Assembly (NCBI RefSeq): GCF_030408635.1
Contig: NZ_CP047198.1
Span: 1,364,001-1,428,000, forward strand
Source of the DNA: Corynebacterium coyleae
GTDB taxonomy: Bacteria; Actinomycetota; Actinomycetes; Mycobacteriales; Mycobacteriaceae
Length of the DNA: 64,000 nucleotides
Direction of reading: 5' to 3'
Shown here: positions 51,088-62,600 of the stretch, piece after piece
How the letters are laid out: every line of letters starts with the position of its first letter
How positions within the stretch are numbered: position 1 is the stretch's first letter
Position numbers and translations under genes: made by a program
The notes under the pieces: model-generated
Told to the model about the DNA's origin: nothing
The model's input: the letters and a program-made list of their open reading frames with translations, nothing else
Database searches by the model: none

Positions 51088-51906
51088 TTATGGCTGTTTT
51101 ACCAGTTCAGCGACACGTTTCCGCAGTTCAGTAACGTCCGGTCCAGCAGACAAGACGGAACGGGAAACATTCGGGAACACCAGGTGTGCGTTTGCACCTG
51201 CAATCTGCGCCGCGTCTTCCATCGTCGCTCCCTGCGCTCCGACTCCAGGCATAAGCACTGGAGCATTGAGCGCGTCGAGCACCGGCGGCTTCGCCACAGT
51301 TGCACCGACAACGACACCAACGTGGCCTACTGCAGCGCCCTGGTTGTACGTGGCGCATTCATCGACCATCCACTGCGACACCATGCGTCCATCGATTTCA
51401 CTCGTCTGGAACGCTTCAGCTTCAGGGTTGGAGTTCGCAGACATCACGAACACGCCCTTACCGTGCGCTGCAGCAAGTGAGATGGCAGGCTCCAGCGACC
51501 CGACACCCAGATACGGTGTCAGCGTGAGCGCGTCCGCTTCCAACGGTGAGCCTGGTTGCAGCCACGCGGCGGCGTATCCAGCCATCGTGGAGCCGATATC
51601 GCCGCGCTTGGCGTCCGCGACGACGAGCGTCCCGCTCTCACGGAGTGCGGCGAGGGTCTCCTCGAGTACCGCGAAACCCGCAGAGCCGAACCGCTCGTAG
51701 AAGGCAACCTGTGGCTTGACCAACGCAACTGATCCTGCAAAGGCCTCGACACAAGCCGAGGAAAACCGTTGCAGACCATCAATGGTGTCCGGAAGACCCC
51801 ACTTGTCTAGCAGCGCCGCGTGCGGGTCGATGCCTACACACAGTCGGCCATATTCGTTACCAGCGGCAACGAGACGCTCCCCGAAGGAGGCATGGGGCTG
51901 TACCAC
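51088..51906 (-). CDS. pyrF: Orotidine 5'-phosphate decarboxylase, type 2
   Basis: A 272-aa enzyme of the actinobacterial class. GIDPHAALLDKWGLPD near the N-terminus and the catalytic DAKRGDIGSTMAGYAAAW are present. It makes UMP. It overlaps the carB stop by one base and closes the operon. Confidence 0.95.
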   Translation of the reverse strand: MVQPHASFGERLVAAGNEYGRLCVGIDPHAALLDKWGLPDTIDGLQRFSSACVEAFAGSVALVKPQVAFYERFGSAGFAVLEETLAALRESGTLVVADAKRGDIGSTMAGYAAAWLQPGSPLEADALTLTPYLGVGSLEPAISLAAAHGKGVFVMSANSNPEAEAFQTSEIDGRMVSQWMVDECATYNQGAAVGHVGVVVGATVAKPPVLDALNAPVLMPGVGAQGATMEDAAQIAGANAHLVFPNVSRSVLSAGPDVTELRKRVAELVKQP

Positions 51907-54900
51907 TACTGGCCACCCTCTGCGTTCTTGGAGACGCTGTGCTCGAGCTCCTGGAGGCTGGTCACATCAATAGAGTTGCTGCGCACTGCTTCGATGCCTT
52001 GGACTGTGGCGGTAACACCCTGCACATCGGTCATGATCGGTACATCCGCGATCACGGCTGCGGCACGGATGTCGTAGCCATCGTGGCGCGCGGTTGTCGA
52101 GCCCGCCGGAGTGTTCAGGATGAGATCAATCTCGCCGTCCAAGATCCGCTCCACGATGGAACGGCCCTTCGCACCTTCGCGGACCTCGGAGCCCTTGAGT
52201 GCTACTTCGCATTCGATGCCGTTGCGGCGCAGCATTTGCGCTGTACCTGCCGTCGCGATCACCTTGAACCCCATGGTGGACAAACGCTGGATCGGGAAGA
52301 TCAGGGTGCGCTTGTCGTGGTTAGCCAGGGAGACAAAGACCGTGCCCTCCGTTGGCAGTTCGCCGTAAGCAGCGGCCTGGGTCTTAGCAAATGCCACACC
52401 GAACGACGGGGCAAGCCCCATGACCTCACCGGTGGACTTCATTTCCGGGCCGAGGATGGTGTCCAGAATCGACCCGTCTGGGCGGCGGAAGCGGCTAAAC
52501 GGTAGTACCGCTTCCTTCACAGCGATCGGGTGGTTCAGCGGCAAGGATCCGCCATCGTAGTCGGACGGGATGAGGCCCTCGTCGCGAAGTTCAGCGATCG
52601 TCGCGCCGAGCATGACGCGTGCTGCAGCCTTCGCAAGGTGGACGCCGGTCGCCTTGGAGACGAACGGCACCGTACGCGATGCGCGCGGGTTTGCCTCGAT
52701 GACGTAGAGGATGTCGTCCTTCAATGCGAACTGGACGTTCATCAGACCCTTCACCCCGATACCGTGAGCGAGTGCCTCAGCGGAGCGACGGACCTTTTCA
52801 ATGTCGTCGGGGCCGAGCGTCATCGGCGGAAGCGCACAGGCGGAGTCGCCAGAGTGAATGCCGGCTTCCTCGATGTGTTCCATCAGACCACCGAGGTAGA
52901 CCTCGTTGCCGTCAGACAACACATCGACGTCAATTTCGATGGCGTTGTCAAGGAAGCGGTCCACAAGCACTGGGTGGTCCGGGCTGAGCTCGGTTGCGCG
53001 CTCGATGTAGTTGCGCAGGGAGTCTTCGTCATAAACGATCTCCATGCCACGGCCTCCGAGCACGTAAGACGGGCGCACGAGGACGGGGTAACCAACCTTG
53101 TTGGCCACTTCGCGAGCCTCTTCGAAGGAGGTTGCGGTGCCAAATGCGGGAGCTGGAAGCTTGGCTGCTTCGAGCACCTTGCCAAACTCGCCGCGGTCCT
53201 CCGCCAGATCGATTGCCTCGGGGCTCGTACCGACGACTGGCACGCCCGCATCCGCGAGTCGCTGCGCGAGGCCCAGCGGGGTCTGACCGCCGAGCTGCAC
53301 AATAACGCCAGCGACCTCACCGGTAGCGGCTTCCGCACGGTAGATCTCCATCACGTCTTCGAACGTCAACGGTTCGAAGTAGAGACGGTCCGCGGTGTCG
53401 TAGTCGGTAGAAACGGTCTCCGGGTTGCAGTTGACCATCACGGTCTCGTAGCCAACGCGGGACAGTTCCAGGGCGGCGTGGACACAGGAGTAGTCGAACT
53501 CGATGCCCTGACCAATGCGGTTCGGACCAGAGCCCAGGATGATGACCTTGCCCTTGCTGTTTTCCTTTGCACCGGTGAACTGGTCAACCTCAGACTCGGC
53601 AGCCGGGTCGAGTTCGTACGCCGAGTACAAGTACGGAACCTTCGCCTCGTACTGGCCCGAGCAGGTGTCCACGGTCTTGAAGGTCGGGTGGATACCCAGC
53701 GTCCATCGCAGTTGACGCACGCCATCTTCGCCCGCGAGTTCTGGGCGCAGCGTAGCAATCTGGGCGTCGGACAAGCCTTGAGCCTTTGCCTCACGCAGAA
53801 GATCTGCGTCGAGCACAGGGGCGTCGATAAGCACCTGGCGGAATTCGACCAGCCCAGTGACTTCCTCGAGGAACCACGGATCGATGCCGGAGGCTGCGTA
53901 GACCTCATCAACGCTCGCGCCGAGGCGGAGCGCAAGCTCGACATCGTAGAGACGCTTGTCGGTCGGCACCTTAAGGTCTTCGAGCACCGCTGCGACGTCA
54001 TTTGCACGCTCTCCTGCGACGTACTCGTCGGAACGAGTCCAGAAGCCGTTTGGCTTGTCTTCCATCGAGCGCATGACCTTGTTCAGGCCCTGGATGTAGT
54101 TGCGGCCAATCCCCATGGCCTCGCCAACCGCCTTCATGGAGGTGCCCAGAGTCTCGTCCGAGCCCGGGAACTTCTCAAAGGTAAAGCGTGGCATCTTGAC
54201 GATGACGTAGTCGAGGGACGGCTCCTCAAGCGCAGTGGTCGCGCCACCGGTCATGTCGTTGGCAATCTCGTCGAGCGTGTAGCCAATAGCTAGTCGGGTT
54301 GCCACCTTTGCAATCGGGTAGCCGGTCGCCTTCGACGCAAGTGCAGACGAACGCGACACGCGCGGGTTCATCTCGATCGTGATCATGCGGCCGTCTTTGG
54401 GGTTGATGGCGAACTGGATATTGCAGCCACCGGTCCTGACACCGACTTCACGGATGATGGCCTTGCCCTGTTCGATCATCTTGGTGACCTCGGGCTCGGT
54501 CATCGTCAACACCGGCGCCACCGTGACAGAGTCGCCCGTGTGGACACCCATGGCATCCACGTTCTCAATCGTCGCAACCGTAATGCAGTTGTCATCCGAG
54601 TCACGAATGAGCTCGAGCTCGATTTCTTTCCAACCGAGGATGGATTCCTCAATGAGCACGTTCGCTTCTGGCGATGCGGTCAGGCCGTCACCTGCGATGC
54701 GGTGCAAGTCGTCCATGTCGTAGGCAAGGCCGGAACCGAGACCACCCATGGTGAACGACGGGCGCACGACGACTGGGAAGCCGAGCTCCGCGACGGTTTC
54801 TTCCACTTCTTCCATGGTGTAGCAGACACGGGAACGGGCAGACTCGCCGCCGATCTTTTCCACGATGTCCTTGAACTTCTGGCGGTCTTCGCCACGTTCA

Positions 54901-55280
54901 ATCGCGTCGATGTCTGCGCCGATGAGTTCAACGCCGTGCTTTTCCAGAATGCCAAGCCGGTCCAGCTTGATGGCCGTGTTGAGTGCAGTCTGACCACCGA
55001 GCGTCGGCAGAATCGCATCAACCGGGTGGCCTTGCTCTGCCTCGCGGGCGAGGATGCGGTCGATGTACTCCGGCTGGATCGGCTCTACGTACGTGTGGTC
55101 GGCGAACTCAGGGTCGGTCATGATCGTCGCCGGGTTCGAGTTCACCAGGGTGACACGCAGGCCTTCTTCTTTGAGCACGCGGCACGCCTGGGTGCCGGAA
55201 TAGTCAAACTCGCACGCCTGTCCGATGACGATCGGCCCGGAGCCGATGACCAGGACGTGGTTGAGATCTTCTCGCTTCAT
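51906..55280 (-). CDS. carB: Carbamoyl phosphate synthase large subunit
   Basis: A 1124-aa full-length CarB. It holds two homologous halves, each with an ATP-grasp fold (first around residues 130-340, second around 690-880), an oligomerisation segment between them, and a C-terminal regulatory MGS-like domain (from about 960). [18 protein letters not shown] at the N-terminus and [17 protein letters not shown] in the second half are the usual signatures. It forms carbamoyl phosphate from bicarbonate, ATP and ammonia. The partner CarA encoded just upstream lacks the glutaminase domain, so the ammonia source is unclear. Confidence 0.96.
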   Translation of the reverse strand: MKREDLNHVLVIGSGPIVIGQACEFDYSGTQACRVLKEEGLRVTLVNSNPATIMTDPEFADHTYVEPIQPEYIDRILAREAEQGHPVDAILPTLGGQTALNTAIKLDRLGILEKHGVELIGADIDAIERGEDRQKFKDIVEKIGGESARSRVCYTMEEVEETVAELGFPVVVRPSFTMGGLGSGLAYDMDDLHRIAGDGLTASPEANVLIEESILGWKEIELELIRDSDDNCITVATIENVDAMGVHTGDSVTVAPVLTMTEPEVTKMIEQGKAIIREVGVRTGGCNIQFAINPKDGRMITIEMNPRVSRSSALASKATGYPIAKVATRLAIGYTLDEIANDMTGGATTALEEPSLDYVIVKMPRFTFEKFPGSDETLGTSMKAVGEAMGIGRNYIQGLNKVMRSMEDKPNGFWTRSDEYVAGERANDVAAVLEDLKVPTDKRLYDVELALRLGASVDEVYAASGIDPWFLEEVTGLVEFRQVLIDAPVLDADLLREAKAQGLSDAQIATLRPELAGEDGVRQLRWTLGIHPTFKTVDTCSGQYEAKVPYLYSAYELDPAAESEVDQFTGAKENSKGKVIILGSGPNRIGQGIEFDYSCVHAALELSRVGYETVMVNCNPETVSTDYDTADRLYFEPLTFEDVMEIYRAEAATGEVAGVIVQLGGQTPLGLAQRLADAGVPVVGTSPEAIDLAEDRGEFGKVLEAAKLPAPAFGTATSFEEAREVANKVGYPVLVRPSYVLGGRGMEIVYDEDSLRNYIERATELSPDHPVLVDRFLDNAIEIDVDVLSDGNEVYLGGLMEHIEEAGIHSGDSACALPPMTLGPDDIEKVRRSAEALAHGIGVKGLMNVQFALKDDILYVIEANPRASRTVPFVSKATGVHLAKAAARVMLGATIAELRDEGLIPSDYDGGSLPLNHPIAVKEAVLPFSRFRRPDGSILDTILGPEMKSTGEVMGLAPSFGVAFAKTQAAAYGELPTEGTVFVSLANHDKRTLIFPIQRLSTMGFKVIATAGTAQMLRRNGIECEVALKGSEVREGAKGRSIVERILDGEIDLILNTPAGSTTARHDGYDIRAAAVIADVPIMTDVQGVTATVQGIEAVRSNSIDVTSLQELEHSVSKNAEGGQ

Positions 55281-55302
55281 AATGTTTCTCCTGGTCTTTC
55301 TT

Positions 55303-55764
55303 TTAAGCTTCTTGCTTTTCGACGATTACCTGCACGCGCACCGACTTACCCTCGTGCTGCGCTTGTGAGACGTGGCGGACCAGCCTGCGGGTGTCTACAC
55401 CCCAGATGCCGGTAATGCCCTGCGCCTTCATTTCTTCTTCCAGGCTGTGCTTTGCTTCCTGGTTCGATGCGATGCGAGCGAGATCGCGGATCACCACGGC
55501 TTTTGCCGTGATTGCCGTACGTTCCTCCCCTGCTCCTTCACCTGTCCAGCCAACATTGCCGATGTGCGGTGTAGCGAACACCAGGATCTTGCCGTCGTTA
55601 TCGGCAGAGCACATTTCGCGCTCGTAACCGAACATATCGATGATGCTCTTGAGATCGCCTTCAATGTCACCTTCCGGTGCTGCGCCGAAGACGAAGCCGG
55701 TGAATTTCTCGCCTGTGTCGAGGACGAGTTGTGCGCGGGTGCGCTGCTGCTGTGTTTTTGTCAT
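55303..55764 (-). CDS. carA: Truncated CarA: N-terminal domain only, no glutaminase
   Basis: A 153-aa protein starting at ATG 55764, with GAAGG upstream. It matches only the N-terminal domain of carbamoyl phosphate synthase small subunit ([40 protein letters not shown]). Normal CarA is about 390 aa; the C-terminal amidotransferase with its Cys-His-Glu triad is missing. The gene ends where that domain would begin, and carB starts 22 bases later, with no remnant in any frame. The stretch that is usually GEVVFNTGMTGYQE with DPSY is also altered ([19 protein letters not shown]). Position and cotranscription suggest the product still exists and may act as a CarB-binding subunit. Whether a full carA exists elsewhere cannot be seen. 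Confidence 0.8.
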   Translation of the reverse strand: MTKTQQQRTRAQLVLDTGEKFTGFVFGAAPEGDIEGDLKSIIDMFGYEREMCSADNDGKILVFATPHIGNVGWTGEGAGEERTAITAKAVVIRDLARIASNQEAKHSLEEEMKAQGITGIWGVDTRRLVRHVSQAQHEGKSVRVQVIVEKQEA

Positions 55765-55768
55765 GGGT

Positions 55769-57052
55769 TTAGGCCTTCTTTGCAGAGTAGGTTTGGGTGC
55801 CGCGCAGCCAGGTGCCAACTACGCGTGCGTTAAATTCGATGCCTTCGTAGGGAGTGTTCGACGCCTTCGACGCCATATCCTTGCCCTTTGCGGTCCAGGT
55901 GTCCTGTGGATCAATCAAGGTGAGGTTTGCTGGCTCGCCAACCGCGATCGGACGGCCCTGGTCCTCAAGCCGCAGAATTTCGGCAGGGCGCTCGCTCATG
56001 ACCTTGGCCACGAAGCGCCAGTCAGCAAGACCCGATTCGACGAAGACTCGGTGCACGATCGCCATGGACGTTTCTAGGCCGAGCATGCCTGGCTTGGCGT
56101 GCTCGAACTCCACGCACTTGTCTTCAGATCCGTGAGGAGCGTGGTCGGTGGCGATGACGTCCACGGTGCCGTCGAGAAGCGCTTGCTTGAGCGCTTCAGC
56201 GTCGCGCTTTTCGCGCAGTGGAGGGTTGACGCGGAACAGGCCGTCGTAGGTGGACAGCATTTCGTCGGTAAGCAGCAGGTGGTGCGGGGTGACCTCTGCC
56301 GTAACGTTGATGCCCTGTGCTTTGGCGAAGCGAAGCAGCTCGACCGTGCCTTCGGTCGACGCGTGGCAGAGGTGGTAACGACCACCGTAGTCACGAGTCA
56401 TGATGGCGTCGCGTGCGACGATGGATTCCTCCGCGACACGTGGCCAACCGCGAAGCCCCAGGCGCGCTGCCTGCTCGCCTTCGTGGGCGACAGCGCCCTC
56501 GGTCATGCGGTGATCTTCCGCATGCTGGGCGAGAATCACGTCGTGTGCCTTGGCGTATTCGATAGCGCGGCGCATGAGCTGCGGGTCGTTGACGCACTTG
56601 CCATCGTCGGAAAACATGCGCACACCGCTGCGGGCCATCAGACCGATCTCGGTGAGCGTCTTGCCCTCGAGTCCCTTGGTAATCGAGCCCACCGGGTAGA
56701 CATCGCACTTACCGTACGTCTGGCCCTTCTCCCAGACCGCCTCGGCGAGGAACGGCTGGTCGATCACCGGGTTGGTATTCGCCATGGTGAATACAGCGGT
56801 GAAGCCTCCCTTGGCGGCAGCATCCGAGCCGGTAGCGATGGTTTCGGTGTCCTCGCGGCCCGGCTCACGCAGGTGCACGTGCATATCGACGAGACCAGGC
56901 AACAACACGTTGCCACCGCAGTCGATGGTTTCATCAGCATCGTCAAACGGGTTGTCCCCAATGGAGTCGATGACACCGTCTTCCACATCAATGAGAATGC
57001 TGGTCACGTCCTCGCCATATGGACGAACGTTGTTGAGTGCAAGCTTGGTCAC
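55769..57052 (-). CDS. pyrC: Dihydroorotase
   Basis: A 427-aa amidohydrolase of class I. Metal ligands are in [10 protein letters not shown], and further His and Asp in [18 protein letters not shown] and VIATDHAPH. It closes the dihydroorotate ring. The GTG start overlaps the pyrB stop by 4 bases, and carA follows 4 bases after its stop. Confidence 0.96.
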   Translation of the reverse strand: MTKLALNNVRPYGEDVTSILIDVEDGVIDSIGDNPFDDADETIDCGGNVLLPGLVDMHVHLREPGREDTETIATGSDAAAKGGFTAVFTMANTNPVIDQPFLAEAVWEKGQTYGKCDVYPVGSITKGLEGKTLTEIGLMARSGVRMFSDDGKCVNDPQLMRRAIEYAKAHDVILAQHAEDHRMTEGAVAHEGEQAARLGLRGWPRVAEESIVARDAIMTRDYGGRYHLCHASTEGTVELLRFAKAQGINVTAEVTPHHLLLTDEMLSTYDGLFRVNPPLREKRDAEALKQALLDGTVDVIATDHAPHGSEDKCVEFEHAKPGMLGLETSMAIVHRVFVESGLADWRFVAKVMSERPAEILRLEDQGRPIAVGEPANLTLIDPQDTWTAKGKDMASKASNTPYEGIEFNARVVGTWLRGTQTYSAKKA

Positions 57053-57987
57053 TTGATCGCTCCTTCTTCGCCGCCAGTGCCGGCGAGCAGTGTGAACAAC
57101 ACGGCCATGCGGGTGTACACGCCGTTAGAGACCTGGCCGAGAACGACAGCATTGTCGCGATCGGCCACGTCGTAGTTAATTTCCATGCCACGCAGCATCG
57201 GACCCGGGTGCATGATCAACGCCGAATCCTTCATGCGGTCGGCTCGGTCAACGCTCAAGCCGTACAAGGTGGCGTACTCGCGGTGCGACGGGAAGAACCC
57301 GCCGTTCATGCGCTCGGCCTGCACGCGCAGCATCATCACGACATCTGCGTGCTCAATCTCGGCATCGAAGTCATACGAGACACGTGCCGGCCAGAACTCC
57401 ACACCGGTAGGCAGCAGCGTCGGCGGCGCAACCAACACAACCTCTGCGCCCAAGATGTGCAGTAGATCCACGTTGGAGCGAGCAACACGGGAGTGCAAAA
57501 TATCGCCGACGATCAGGACGCGCTTTCCAGCGACATCGCCAATGTGCTGGCGCATGGTCACCGCATCCAGCAAAGCCTGTGTCGGGTGCTGGTGCTGGCC
57601 GTCACCTGCGTTCACGATGCTTGTATTCGGCAACCACTTGGCCAGAAGCTGTGCAGCACCCGAAGCAGGGTGGCGCATGATGATCGCGTCTGCACCGATT
57701 GCCTCCAAAGTTGCAGCGGTGTCTTTGAGCGATTCACCCTTCTTCACCGAAGATGAAGACGCAGACAGATTGATCACATCGGCGCTCATCCACTTGCCCG
57801 CTGTCTCAAACGACGAGCGGGTACGCGTCGAGTTCTCGTAGAACAACGTCATCACAGTGCGGCCGCGCAGGGTCGGAAGCTTCTTGATCTCACGACCATC
57901 CAGAGCTTCCCGGAAGCGGTCCGCTTCATCCATCAGCTCGATGATCTCTTCGCGGCTGAGATCTGCAATATCGATGAGGTGCCTCAT
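57049..57987 (-). CDS. pyrB: Aspartate carbamoyltransferase catalytic chain
   Basis: A 312-aa enzyme. The carbamoyl phosphate loop STRTRSS is at 53-59, [13 protein letters not shown] and [14 protein letters not shown] follow. There is no pyrI gene near, as usual in actinobacteria. It starts directly after pyrR. Confidence 0.96.
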   Translation of the reverse strand: MRHLIDIADLSREEIIELMDEADRFREALDGREIKKLPTLRGRTVMTLFYENSTRTRSSFETAGKWMSADVINLSASSSSVKKGESLKDTAATLEAIGADAIIMRHPASGAAQLLAKWLPNTSIVNAGDGQHQHPTQALLDAVTMRQHIGDVAGKRVLIVGDILHSRVARSNVDLLHILGAEVVLVAPPTLLPTGVEFWPARVSYDFDAEIEHADVVMMLRVQAERMNGGFFPSHREYATLYGLSVDRADRMKDSALIMHPGPMLRGMEINYDVADRDNAVVLGQVSNGVYTRMAVLFTLLAGTGGEEGAIK

Positions 57988-58548
57988 TTACGCCTCCCGT
58001 TCCAGGGTCACGCGATCTTCACCGTCGAGCTGGGCGATCGCGACAGTGACATCTTCGTCCTTAGATGTGGGGATGTTCTTGCCTACGTAATCCGCGCGGA
58101 TTGGCAGCTCCCGGTGGCCACGATCGACCAGCACTGCGAGCTGGATCGCGGCTGGCCTACCGATGTCGCGCAGCGAATCAAGGGCGGCGCGAATGGTTCG
58201 GCCGGAGTACAAGACATCGTCGACAAGCACGACAATTGCCCCGTCGATGTCGACCGGAATGTGGGTTGGGCGCAGTGCCCGATGTGGCTTGTCGCGGAGA
58301 TCGTCGCGGTACAAAGTGACGTCGAGACTGCCTACTGGCACGCTCACGCCTGAAAATTCTTCAACCGCTTCCGCAATACGCTGCGCTAACGGAACACCAC
58401 CGGACGGGATCCCCAGCAGAATGACCTGCGGTCCGTCGCTGTCGTCCAGCGTTGTCTTCTCGATGATCTGGTGCGCGATGCGTGCAACAGTGCGACCGAC
58501 GTCCTGAGCGTTCAGCAGCTCAACCGTCGACCGTTCGTTTCCACTCAT
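57988..58548 (-). CDS. pyrR: PyrR, uracil-sensing RNA-binding regulator
   Basis: A 186-aa protein of the phosphoribosyltransferase fold. The PRPP motif [15 protein letters not shown] is at 106-120, and the dimer-surface residues [12 protein letters not shown] are conserved. PyrR binds pyr mRNA when UMP is high. It leads the operon, and its own leader carries a hairpin of the PyrR-binding type overlapping the region before AGGAGG (58553-58558). Confidence 0.95.
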   Translation of the reverse strand: MSGNERSTVELLNAQDVGRTVARIAHQIIEKTTLDDSDGPQVILLGIPSGGVPLAQRIAEAVEEFSGVSVPVGSLDVTLYRDDLRDKPHRALRPTHIPVDIDGAIVVLVDDVLYSGRTIRAALDSLRDIGRPAAIQLAVLVDRGHRELPIRADYVGKNIPTSKDEDVTVAIAQLDGEDRVTLEREA

Positions 58549-58560
58549 CGAACCTCCTTC

Positions 58561-58578
58561 CCCGCCTCTCTGTGCGGC
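58561..58578 (-). promoter_or_regulatory. Candidate PyrR-binding hairpin in the pyrR leader
   Basis: In the RNA, CCGC and GCGG pair around the loop ACAGAGAG. The loop contains CAGAGAGG, the core of the known PyrR-binding motif. It ends three bases before the GGAAGGAGG ribosome site, so bound PyrR would block translation, as shown in mycobacteria. Confidence 0.6.
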
Positions 58579-58619
58579 ATTTAAAGGAAATATCGACGCG
58601 GTCCCGCCTATCGGGGCCG

Positions 58620-58647
58620 TGTGAAGTCTCGGAGACTGCGCTTCACA
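58620..58647. promoter_or_regulatory. Nested palindrome between pyrR and the YbjN genes
   Basis: TGTGAAG (58620-58626) and CTTCACA (58641-58647) form an outer inverted repeat. Inside lies AGTCTC-G-GAGACT (58625-58637), a perfect palindrome. It sits between divergent genes and could be an operator; the binding protein is unknown. Confidence 0.45.
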
Positions 58648-58687
58648 TTAGCACCAGCACCGCGCCATCGCGAGGAGTTTCACCCAG

Positions 58688-59188
58688 ATGGGTATTCTCG
58701 CAAGTGTGACTACAGAAGAGACTGAAGCCATCCAGCCCAACGAGCACCCAGAACGCAACGTTCCGGAACCGGTGACTACCGAAGCAATCGCCGCGATTTT
58801 TGAGGAAGAAAATCTTGAATACCGCGTCGAAGATCAAGCCGTGCGCTCTGGTTTTATCAACGCAGCAATCGTCATTGCCCTCGACGGCGATCACCTCATC
58901 TTCGAGGCCCTGTGGCGTGGCGAGTTTCCCCGCGATAGCGCATCGCAGGTGCTGTTTGCCTGCAACGAGCACAACCAGACGCATTTTGCACCGACCCTGC
59001 GTTTCTTCGAACGCGGTGAGGACAACCTGGCTGTGAGCGCCATTCGCTCGATGAACATCGCCGATGGAGCCTCATTCAACCAGCTCGGCTCTTTCATTGT
59101 GACGTCTATCGACGCCACGCTTCAGGCATTCGACTACCTCAAAACCACTTTCCCGACCGTCGTGAACTGGGAGGAACCGCAGCAGTGA
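58688..59188 (+). CDS. YbjN-domain protein, first of a pair
   Basis: A 166-aa protein. Residues 30-160 form a YbjN-like domain (EAIAAIFEEENLEYRVED, VLFACNEHNQTHFAPTLRFFE, FNQLGSFIVTSIDATLQAFDYL), similar in fold to secretion chaperones. The function is unknown. The ATG has GAGGAG about 11 bases upstream; a GTG six codons later is possible. It overlaps the second copy by 4 bases. Confidence 0.78.
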   Translation: MGILASVTTEETEAIQPNEHPERNVPEPVTTEAIAAIFEEENLEYRVEDQAVRSGFINAAIVIALDGDHLIFEALWRGEFPRDSASQVLFACNEHNQTHFAPTLRFFERGEDNLAVSAIRSMNIADGASFNQLGSFIVTSIDATLQAFDYLKTTFPTVVNWEEPQQ

Positions 59189-59652
59189 GCACCGCAACTC
59201 AAGTAACCATCGACCGCGTCATCGAAACGATGGCGAAGCAGGGCATCGAAGTTTCCGACGACCCGTCTGGCCGCGCAGGCCACGCCCATTACAAGGGATT
59301 CAACCTGCTGTTTGTCCTGTTGGACTCAGTGTTGATCCTGCGTGCGGACTCGGTTACCGACACCCCGTCCGACACGCCCGATGCCACCTTGTACCTGGCC
59401 GCAAACCAGGTCAACAGCTCGTACCTCGACGCGCGTGCGCTCGTGGTCAACCGCACCGAGACGATCGTTGTGCGCACCGAATCGGAAATCGCGATCGGCG
59501 CAGGGCTAAGCGACGAGCAACTCGCGTCCTCGCTCAAGGCCGCTGTTGCTGGTGTGTTGGAAACCCAAGATGCCATGCAGGTGCTGGTGGGCGAGATCAA
59601 GCGCACCGCTGAGGAAGCAAGCGCAGCGCAGAACGATACCGAGGAGAGCTAA
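59185..59652 (+). CDS. YbjN-domain protein, second of a pair
   Basis: A 155-aa protein starting at a GTG that overlaps the upstream stop (GTGA). It shares the YbjN layout with the first but is clearly diverged (IETMAKQGIEVSDDPSG, LYLAANQVNSSYLDARAL, ASSLKAAVAGVLETQ). The two may form a heterodimer. A small hairpin (59650-59671) follows the stop and may act as a weak terminator. Confidence 0.75.
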   Translation: MSTATQVTIDRVIETMAKQGIEVSDDPSGRAGHAHYKGFNLLFVLLDSVLILRADSVTDTPSDTPDATLYLAANQVNSSYLDARALVVNRTETIVVRTESEIAIGAGLSDEQLASSLKAAVAGVLETQDAMQVLVGEIKRTAEEASAAQNDTEES

Positions 59653-59686
59653 GCGGTTTTCTCACCGCTTAGGTCGCCCTTCTCCC

Positions 59687-62600
59687 CTATTTACGCCTGC
59701 TCATCAAAACGCCTCCAACGATGAGGCACGCGATTGCCAAGCCGAGAGCATTGCGGACTTCAGCTCCCGTCGAGGCCAGCGAACCTCCTCGTTGTTCATC
59801 AGAGACACGAGGGCTTTGCGCGGTACCTTCTCCGGTCCCCCGCGCCACCTTCTGTGTGCTGCCGACGGCTGCGCCTTGCGCAACCACCGAGTTTGCACGC
59901 GACCGCTGCGTCGTGGGGGTCGTGAGGCTCGTAGGGGTTTTCTGTTTCGAGCCCGTTGATGATGCCGAAGTCCGTGACGCGGACGCAGTCACCGTCGCAG
60001 ACACAGTTGGCCGAGCGGTTGCCTGTTGACTCTCTCGCACAGTGCTCGTTGGGCTGGTAGGCGTTGGCAAGCCACTGGCCGATGTCGAGCCGCTGGCCGA
60101 TGTCGAGCCGCTGGCCGATGGCGACGCCTGAGGCACGTCGTTCCTGCTGGAAATCTGCGTGTCATCGCCAACGAGATACGTCACCGTTGACCATTCCGTC
60201 ACAGGTTCGCCGCTAAGCGAAACGGTACGCATCTCAATGTCATAGACGCCGGGCTGCGTAAAGATCCAGTCTGCGTGCACGTGGAAATTGCCCGGTGTGA
60301 CTCCCGTGATGGTGTGCGTTTGGGAATCATCGGCCAACGTCGCAGGCGGCACGCCGATAGTTGGCAGGTGCCCCGCCCACCAACGTCCACCTGTTGGCGC
60401 AGTTTTCGGGCGCACTTCAATGTTGACACCATCTGGGTAAGTCTCCGCTACTTTCATCGTGTCCCACCCGGGCCAGACGGCGTCGTGAAGCTGCCCGAGC
60501 GGAAGGTGATACACCGTGTCACCTTCCTGGAGGAATCCGACATTCGTTGCAACCTGTGCAGTGCGTTGATCGACTGTGATCTTTCGAGCATCGAACACAC
60601 GCAGTGCAACCGATTCGGGAATGTGATGGGTACTTCCTTCGTGGACGAAGAAGCCAGTCTTGCCGTCGATAACCTTTGGGCCAAAATCAACATGGCCTGT
60701 GGTGATCTCGACCGGCGTAGTCTCAGCTGGAGGTTCTGAGGACGGCAGGGTCGTCGCCTGGGCAGACGTAGTCGGTGCTGCCGTTGGTGCCGTTGTCTGT
60801 GCCGGCGTTGGTGCCGGTGCCGTTGTCGCGACCGTCGTGTCGGGCCCGGTCGTGTCGGGCACCGTCGGCGGAACGAACTCCCCGTCGGCTGCTACCTCGA
60901 ACCGCAGAATTTCCTGCTTTGATGTGGATCCTCCTACCTCGGCGACGGACACTCCGATTTCATAGCTGCCTGGCTTATTAAAGGCCCAGGAAACATGCAT
61001 GTGTTCTGGACCGTCGGTGGTGTACGCACGGGTTGCGTCGTTGCCTGCAAGACGCATGCTCGGATCTGTCTGATCACCGCGAAACGCGATCCAGTTACCG
61101 CCCCGTGGTGCAGATACAGGTGTCAGCGTGAAGGTGTAGTTCTTCCCTGTCTCACCGAAAGCATGTTCTGTGCTTAAGCCAGGCCAGACAACTCCACGGC
61201 GCTGTGTTTCTGGGAGAATATATGCGACCTCCCCTGCTTTTGCGAAGCCTTCGATATCGTCATCCAGCACTGTCCCGACCTGTTTCGGCACGGTGAAAGC
61301 AACGCTGGATGGCGAGCGCCACACCGCACCCTTGTCGTAAAGATTCGTCTCGTCTTTCACGCGCAGGTGAAGTGTGCCTGATTCGTAGAGCGGTGCAATA
61401 TCGACGTGCCCGGAGTGCAGGTTGAGCACTTTCTCCTGCGCTGGAGTGGGCGTCGACGATGGTGAGGGTTCCGCCGAAGGCGCCGGTGAAGGCGCCGGTG
61501 AAGACGGCTGCGGCGACGGCGCTTCAGAGGTTGCAGTCGGCGCTGCAGGTGGCGTTGCAGGTGCTTCACCCAACGTCACTGTGGTCTCGGGAATCGGCGA
61601 GTAATCAGCCTCCTGCAGGTGGTTAAACAAAGCTGCGTCAGTGGCGTTCGATCGCGCTTCGGGCACAATCTTGAAGATCAATTGATGCCCAGGACGGCGG
61701 CAACCGTCAACGAGTTGTTTGCTGGTTCGGGTGCCAGGTGCTGAGGTGAATTCAATTTCGCAATCGGCGATAGCGTGTTCTGGCAATTCAGTCAACGGGT
61801 CACCGTCGATGCGGTAGAAACCACCGGAGACACGAAGCGTGGTGCGATCATCAGCTGGGCGCACCGTGATGTCGATGTTGCGGTCGTCCTCGCCGTAGAC
61901 CTCTCCCGTAGACACCACGACATCTGGACTGGTGATGTTGAACGGCTCGGTTTCAAAAGGCGCGATGTCATCCATCTGCGGGGTTGGAAGCTCCTCAGCG
62001 CGCTCGCTTGTCGACGACGCCACCGCCCCAGTCCTAAACGTCAACGGCGCAGAAATCCAACGTGGCGACGGCGATCCAGATACAGGAATGTAGACCGCCT
62101 GGAAGTCGGAAAACTCTTCGCCGATCATCTCATCCCACGAGGCCTTGCCGTCGACTACTTCCCGTTCCGCAAGGTAGAAGCCGTTGATAAGGAACACGAC
62201 ATGCCCAGCATCTTTCGGGTTACCGGTATCAAACGCCAAATTGGTCAGGATCCCCTCCTGTGCGCCCTTGGTCTCTCCTTGTGCAGGGCGCATCTGGAAC
62301 GTTGGGGAACCTGTCCCCGACGTGTTTGCCTGACTATAGGCTCGGGGCAAATCGTTGATTGTGCGGTCAGCCGGGTTCGTACCGCCGACCTGCCACACGA
62401 GTGTCTGGGGTTCCGAATGGATAAAGGAACCGTCTTTGAGACGGGCTGTCGCCCGATACGTCACCTCATAGCGCCCCGGTCGAGTGAAGGTCGTCGAGTT
62501 GTGAGTGTGGGTACCGGCGTTGACCCACGTTGCACGGAAACCTGGATCGTGGGACGACCAGAGCCGGTTAAGCGGATAGACCTCGTCGCTGTAGTTAAAC

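Noticed and set aside
52530-54293. 587-codon frame on the plus strand
   Set aside because: It lies fully inside carB on the other strand; carB is certain.
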